Assembly: GCA_937921835.1 (NCBI GenBank)
Contig: CAKZVG010000767.1
Location: forward strand, 1-10,111
Origin: an uncultured Bryobacteraceae bacterium
Lineage (GTDB): Bacteria; Acidobacteriota; Terriglobia; Bryobacterales; Bryobacteraceae
DNA: 10,111 nt
Direction: 5' to 3'
Of this stretch, positions 6,210 to 10,111 are shown piece after piece. Position 1 is the stretch's first letter. Each line of letters starts with the position of its first letter. The notes under the pieces are model-generated. The model saw nothing but the letters and a program-made list of their open reading frames with translations, was not told where the DNA came from and did not search any database. Both the position numbers and the translations under genes were made by a program.

Positions 6210-7709
6210 GTGATGCGGCGGCGCGATTTCCTCACACTAACTTCCATGGCCGTGGTTTCCGGCGCGCCGCGCCCGAAGCGGAACGTTCTCTTCATCGCGG
6301 TGGACGACCTGCGCCCGCAGCTTGGCTGTTACGGCCACGCGCGGATTAAATCACCCAACATCGACCGGCTGGCGTCGGAAGGGATGCGCTTCGACCGCGC
6401 CTACTGCCAGCAGGCGGTGTGCGCGCCGACCCGCGCCAGCCTGCTGACCGGGACGCGCCCGGACACGACGCGCGTGTTCGACTTGCAGACGCCGCTCAAC
6501 ACCGTGCGGCCCGACCTGGTGAGCATCCCGCACCACTTCAAGAACAACGGCTTCGATACGGTCTCGCTCGGCAAGATCTATCACCACGCCAACGAGGATC
6601 CGCAAGCCTGGAGCACGCCTCCGTGGCTGCCCAAGGACGACTTGCCGGGCGGATGGCGCGGCTACCGCGATCCGCTTTCGGCGCTCGCGGTGCGGCACAA
6701 CGACGCGGCGCTGAAGGCGGCCTACGAGCGGGCGCTGAAGGAGGGGAAGAGTCCGCCTCAGCCGCCGTATGGCCGGGGTCCGGCCTACGAAGGGCCCGAC
6801 GTCCCCGACAACGCCTATCAGGACGGCATGACCTGCGACAAGGCGATCGAGGAGTTGCGGCGGATGAAGGACCGGCCGTTCTTTCTGGCGGTCGGGTTCA
6901 TGAAGCCGCACTTGCCGTTCAACGCTCCCCGCAAGTACTGGGACCTTTATTCGGTGGACGACCTGGAACTGCCCGCGCGGAACGAATGGCCCGAGAACAT
7001 GCCGAAGCTGGCGGCTTCGGAATGGGGCGAACTCCGCAACTACACCGGGATCCCGCGGCAGGGGCCGGTGGACGACGTCACCATGCGCATGCTGATCCAC
7101 GGCTACTACGCGTGCGTGAGTTACATGGATGCGCAGGTGGGGCGGCTGCTCGGCGAACTCGGAAGGCTGGGTTTGCGCGAGAACACGATCGTGGTGCTGT
7201 GGGGCGACCATGGCTGGAAGCTCGGCGACTACGGCGCCTGGTGCAAACACACCAACTTCGAACTCGATACGCGCGTGCCGCTGATCCTCTCCGTTCCGGG
7301 CCAAAAGAACGCCGGCGGCGCCAGCAGCGCGCTGGTCGAGTTCGTGGACGTTTACCCGACACTGGCGGCGGCCTGTGGATTGAGCGTGCCGGCGCAGTGC
7401 GAGGGATTGAGCATGCTGCCGCTGCTCGAGGACCCGCGGCGCCAGTGGAAGGCGGCTGCGTTCAGCCAGTACCCGCGCGGCAAGGTGATGGGCTATAGCA
7501 TGCGCGCCGGGCGCTGGCGCTACACGGAGTGGATCGAGCGCGACTCGGGCAAGGTCGTGGCGCGCGAACTGTACGACCACTCCGCCGGGCCGCTGGCGAG
7601 CGCGAATCTGGCGGAACTGCCCGAGCACGCCGCCACGGTGCGCGAGTTGTCGGCGGTGCTCGACAAGGGCCGCGGCTGGCGCAAGGTGCGCGAGCAGGTG
7701 CGTGCTTAA
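6210..7709 (+). CDS. Tat-exported sulfatase, iduronate-2-sulfatase type
   Basis: Formylglycine-dependent arylsulfatase-superfamily hydrolase that removes sulfate esters, probably from a glycan outside the cytoplasm. The protein is 499 residues from the GTG (498 from ATG 6213). The N-terminus RRRDFLTLTSM fits a twin-arginine signal (Arg4-Arg5). Metal ligands Asp32-Asp33 (AVDDLRPQLGCYG) and Asp333-His334 (WGDHGWKLGDYG) are present. The sulfatase signature is CAPTR (71-75), with Cys71 the residue to be oxidised to formylglycine, followed by LLTGTRPDTTRV as in human IDS. SLGKIYHH (119-126) and CKHTNFE (345-351) supply the usual active-site Lys and His. These blocks match the iduronate-2-sulfatase group better than arylsulfatase A or choline sulfatase. 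No formylglycine-generating enzyme lies in the window, so maturation depends on a gene elsewhere. It is the second gene of an operon. The real substrate is unknown. Confidence 0.94.
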   Translation: MMRRRDFLTLTSMAVVSGAPRPKRNVLFIAVDDLRPQLGCYGHARIKSPNIDRLASEGMRFDRAYCQQAVCAPTRASLLTGTRPDTTRVFDLQTPLNTVRPDLVSIPHHFKNNGFDTVSLGKIYHHANEDPQAWSTPPWLPKDDLPGGWRGYRDPLSALAVRHNDAALKAAYERALKEGKSPPQPPYGRGPAYEGPDVPDNAYQDGMTCDKAIEELRRMKDRPFFLAVGFMKPHLPFNAPRKYWDLYSVDDLELPARNEWPENMPKLAASEWGELRNYTGIPRQGPVDDVTMRMLIHGYYACVSYMDAQVGRLLGELGRLGLRENTIVVLWGDHGWKLGDYGAWCKHTNFELDTRVPLILSVPGQKNAGGASSALVEFVDVYPTLAAACGLSVPAQCEGLSMLPLLEDPRRQWKAAAFSQYPRGKVMGYSMRAGRWRYTEWIERDSGKVVARELYDHSAGPLASANLAELPEHAATVRELSAVLDKGRGWRKVREQVRA

Positions 7710-10111
7710 CGCGAAGCTTCGAGAATCCGCAACGCACCGGCCGGAACCACCAGAGCGGCGGCATTGTCCCTGGCCGGAAGGGCTTCGCCGGTCAGCAGGT
7801 CGCGCAGCCGGAACGGAGCCGAAGACTCGATGCGGATGCGGCGGTCCTTGGGGTCGAGCCAGCCGGGGTCAATCGCGTACAGACGGTAGGCTCCGCCAGC
7901 GAGCCGGATGGCCTGAAAGAAGACGTCGTCGCCCGACGTCCGGAAGGGCAGCGCGCGGGCGGCTCTTTCGAGCGACGCGCGCAAGGGCGCGGCGGCCGCC
8001 GCCCCGGTCAGTTTCCTGCCTCCCTCCCGCCAGAGGCGGACGCCGTCGGTGTGCCACCATTTCTTGACGCCCTGCACTTTGGCCAAGTCCGCCGCAGCGG
8101 GCACGAAGACCACCGCGCCGTAGGGTGTTGGGGGAACGAAATAGCCGAATTGCCGGCGCTTGTTGAACAGCACCCGGGTGATGGCGTGGGGAGCGGTTTC
8201 GGTCAATCCCCAGAGGCAGCCCTTGAGCGGCAGCACGGCGTTCTCCAGCTCCGGGTCCGGTTTCCAGTTTTGCGGAGCGTGCCCGTTGTGGGCGTCGTCC
8301 TTGAACTTCTCGGGTGCGGGATGGACGGCAATTCCGAGCGGCGACAGATTCGCCAACTGGCCCGGTTCGGGAGTAAGTACCAGGCCCTTGCCGAGTAATT
8401 GAAGGAAGATCTCGACCGACTCGCGCCCCGGCAGGGTGAATTCGGCCCCGGCGCTTTCGTTGAACCGGTCCGAAATGCGGAACTCGAAGTCCGTCGCGCC
8501 GAGCACGGTGTGCGCCACCAGCAGCCGGAGGTAGGGGCTGCCGGTGCGGGGGTACTCCCACTGATGGAAGCGATTGAAGCTGAACAGGTCCTGGTGGATG
8601 GAGGCGCGCATGCGGGGAACCAGCCCCGCCTGGCGCAGACCCACGCGCGACATCAGGTTGATCTCCGGCGTGCGGGAGTTGGAGTCCTCGGTGGTGGAGA
8701 CGAACACGCCGCGACGCGCGCCGGAAAACAGTTCCCGGGCGACGGCGGGCTCGGCGGGCATGGTGAACCACCACAGTCCCTTGTTCTTGGTCATGACCTT
8801 CTTGCCGCCGTGTTCCAAAGCCAGATCGGCGAGCGGCGCCAGAAAGTGGCGCGCGAACGGGGGGAATTCGAGCGGGTTCTCGTCCTCGGAGGTGAGGAAA
8901 CCTTCGAGCGCGGTGGGCGCGGCCTCGAGGATTCGCCTGGCCGTTTCGAGCGTCACGAAGGGCATGCAGGAGTGGCCGACGTTGAACAGGGTGGGGATCC
9001 GGTGCCGTTCGACGCGGCGCGCCGATTCCACGATCTGCTCGACAGTCTGGGTGCCGTTGGTGGAGTCGGTCTCCCAGCGGCGCCGATTCCAGGGCTGGCC
9101 GGCGGGGTTGAGCGGCGGCGAGGGTTCGATGGCCCGCAAGCCGGCGACGGGCTGAAGGTGCGGGTAGGGGAACCGCGCGCGGAACCATTTCAGTTCGGCG
9201 GCGGCGCGGCGGGCCGCCTCCTCGCTGGAGGGCGAGCCGAGCATGCTGATGGCGTGGCGCGGTTCCGTGCGTCCGGGCGCGGAGCGCGCGCCGATGGCCT
9301 GCTCGCGCAGCCGCGCCAGGTTGTCGCCGACCCGCCGCGCGAGGCCCTGACGCTCGAGCGCGGCGAACGCCGCCGGCAGGTTGGCATCGATGGGGAGGCG
9401 GTAGATGGTCTCGTCCCCGCTGGGCGTCGAGCCGAGGTAGAGGAAGCCGCCCCAGGCTTTGGCGTCGGCGAAGCCGAGCGCCGATTCGGCCGAGACGAGC
9501 AGCTTTCCGGCGGCGCTGAAGATGCGCAGATTCCCGCCGGAGACCGCCAGGACTTCCCTGCCGGGGAATTCAGGCACTGCTTCGGCGGCGGTCACCCAGG
9601 CGGTGCTGTAGAACTCGTACCAGCGGTCGAAGGCGGCGACGCGGCGCCAGTTGCCCATACCCTCGGGCAGCGGGGGAGTAATCCAGAGCGGCTCGCCGGA
9701 GGCGCGCGCCGCCAGGACGGCGTGCTTGTTGAAGTAGGTGTCGCCGAAGATCATTTCGGGGTCCCGGTCCCCATCCAGGTCGGCGGCGGCGGCCGAGAAG
9801 GCGAAGAAGGCGCCGCGCGGGTTTTCCCAGTTGCGGTAGCTTTCGGGGACGCGCAAGTCCTTGCGCCAGAGGCGGCGCAGCCCCGCCGGCTCGACTTTGA
9901 GCAGCTCGATGACGTTGCGGGCGTCGACGGCCAGCAACTCGCTCGCGCCGTCGCCGTCGAAGTCGGCCGCAACCAGCCGGTGCACCAGCACGGAGAGGTC
10001 GTGCGCCGCCAGTAACTTGCCGGCGGAACTGAGTAATTGGATCTTATGGCCGATTCCGCCGGCCGCGACGTAGGCCCAGAAGGTGATGTCCTCGCCGTGG
10101 CGGCTGATGAG
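7706..10111 (-). CDS. Large FG-GAP-motif protein with possible glycan-active barrel domain, N-terminus cut
   Basis: The frame is open from the right window edge (801 residues visible), so the true start lies outside; a GTG at 9991 is internal, since coding-like sequence (for example HGEDITFWAYVAAGG) continues beyond it. Counting from the edge, the first part has two calcium-binding-like FG-GAP/VCBS motifs, ADFDGDGASEL (49-59) and ADLDGDRDPEM (110-120), and looks like a beta-propeller. The middle (about 350-545) has features of an alpha/beta barrel: PTLFNVGHSCMPF, LEGFLTSEDENP, KVMTKNKGLWWF, GVFVSTTEDSN and SIHQDLFSFNRFHQWEYP, with paired acidic residues at 409-410 and 475-476 as possible catalytic groups. 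The rest is beta-rich. I do not recognise the family with confidence. The propeller-plus-catalytic layout recalls lambda-carrageenases (GH150), which would suit the convergent sulfatase gene, but this is only a suggestion. The signal peptide, if any, is not visible. Confidence 0.85.
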   Translation of the reverse strand, partial: LISRHGEDITFWAYVAAGGIGHKIQLLSSAGKLLAAHDLSVLVHRLVAADFDGDGASELLAVDARNVIELLKVEPAGLRRLWRKDLRVPESYRNWENPRGAFFAFSAAAADLDGDRDPEMIFGDTYFNKHAVLAARASGEPLWITPPLPEGMGNWRRVAAFDRWYEFYSTAWVTAAEAVPEFPGREVLAVSGGNLRIFSAAGKLLVSAESALGFADAKAWGGFLYLGSTPSGDETIYRLPIDANLPAAFAALERQGLARRVGDNLARLREQAIGARSAPGRTEPRHAISMLGSPSSEEAARRAAAELKWFRARFPYPHLQPVAGLRAIEPSPPLNPAGQPWNRRRWETDSTNGTQTVEQIVESARRVERHRIPTLFNVGHSCMPFVTLETARRILEAAPTALEGFLTSEDENPLEFPPFARHFLAPLADLALEHGGKKVMTKNKGLWWFTMPAEPAVARELFSGARRGVFVSTTEDSNSRTPEINLMSRVGLRQAGLVPRMRASIHQDLFSFNRFHQWEYPRTGSPYLRLLVAHTVLGATDFEFRISDRFNESAGAEFTLPGRESVEIFLQLLGKGLVLTPEPGQLANLSPLGIAVHPAPEKFKDDAHNGHAPQNWKPDPELENAVLPLKGCLWGLTETAPHAITRVLFNKRRQFGYFVPPTPYGAVVFVPAAADLAKVQGVKKWWHTDGVRLWREGGRKLTGAAAAAPLRASLERAARALPFRTSGDDVFFQAIRLAGGAYRLYAIDPGWLDPKDRRIRIESSAPFRLRDLLTGEALPARDNAAALVVPAGALRILEASR

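Noticed and set aside
9989..9991. GTG at 9991 as the start of the right-edge gene
   Set aside because: The frame stays open to the window edge with protein-like sequence and a continuing repeat pattern, so this codon is most likely internal.
8399..10015. Open frame of 538 codons on the + strand opposite the right-edge gene
   Set aside because: Composition of an antisense shadow (Gly/Ala/Arg/Val/Glu-rich, no hydrophobic core pattern), whereas the minus strand shows DFDGDG motifs and normal protein composition.

Overview
The window is high-GC (well over 60 percent) bacterial DNA, densely coded, with five protein-coding genes and one clear structured RNA. The gene types suggest an acidobacterium of the Bryobacterales/Solibacter kind: a TonB-dependent receptor with an N-terminal carboxypeptidase-regulatory-like domain, Tat-exported sulfatase and dehydrogenase, and a large FG-GAP-containing protein. 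This placement is an inference from gene style; there is no rRNA or marker gene to confirm it. No mobile element, CRISPR array, tRNA or rRNA was seen, and no gap between features exceeds 300 bases.

Left part (1-2477). A 5'-complete but C-terminally cut cobyric acid synthase gene (cobQ) runs leftward off the window edge. Starting 26 bp away and running rightward is a DUF1015-family gene. Its stop lies 21 bp from the stop of the next, leftward gene, so the pair is convergent.

Middle (2499-5104). A leftward 793-residue TonB-dependent outer-membrane receptor of the BtuB (vitamin B12) type is preceded by a textbook cobalamin riboswitch on the same strand. The riboswitch makes the substrate assignment strong: cobalamin represses its own uptake receptor. 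With cobQ nearby, this part of the chromosome is a corrinoid uptake and nucleotide-loop/cobyrate synthesis region that probably continues to the left of the window.

Right part (5145-10111). Divergent from the riboswitch is a two-gene operon: a D-2-hydroxyacid dehydrogenase with an apparent twin-arginine signal peptide, and, directly abutting it, a Tat-signal sulfatase of the iduronate-2-sulfatase type with an intact formylglycine motif. Its stop codon overlaps, tail to tail, the stop of a large leftward gene that runs off the right edge. That protein carries DxDxDG-type FG-GAP-like motifs and a central region that could be a barrel enzyme domain. It may belong with the sulfatase in breaking down a sulfated glycan, but this is a hypothesis.

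I found no convincing wholly new system. The strongest regulatory element is the known riboswitch class. The least explained items are the Tat-tagged NAD-type dehydrogenase paired with a sulfatase, the DUF1015 protein with its DGHHR motif, and the large right-edge protein.
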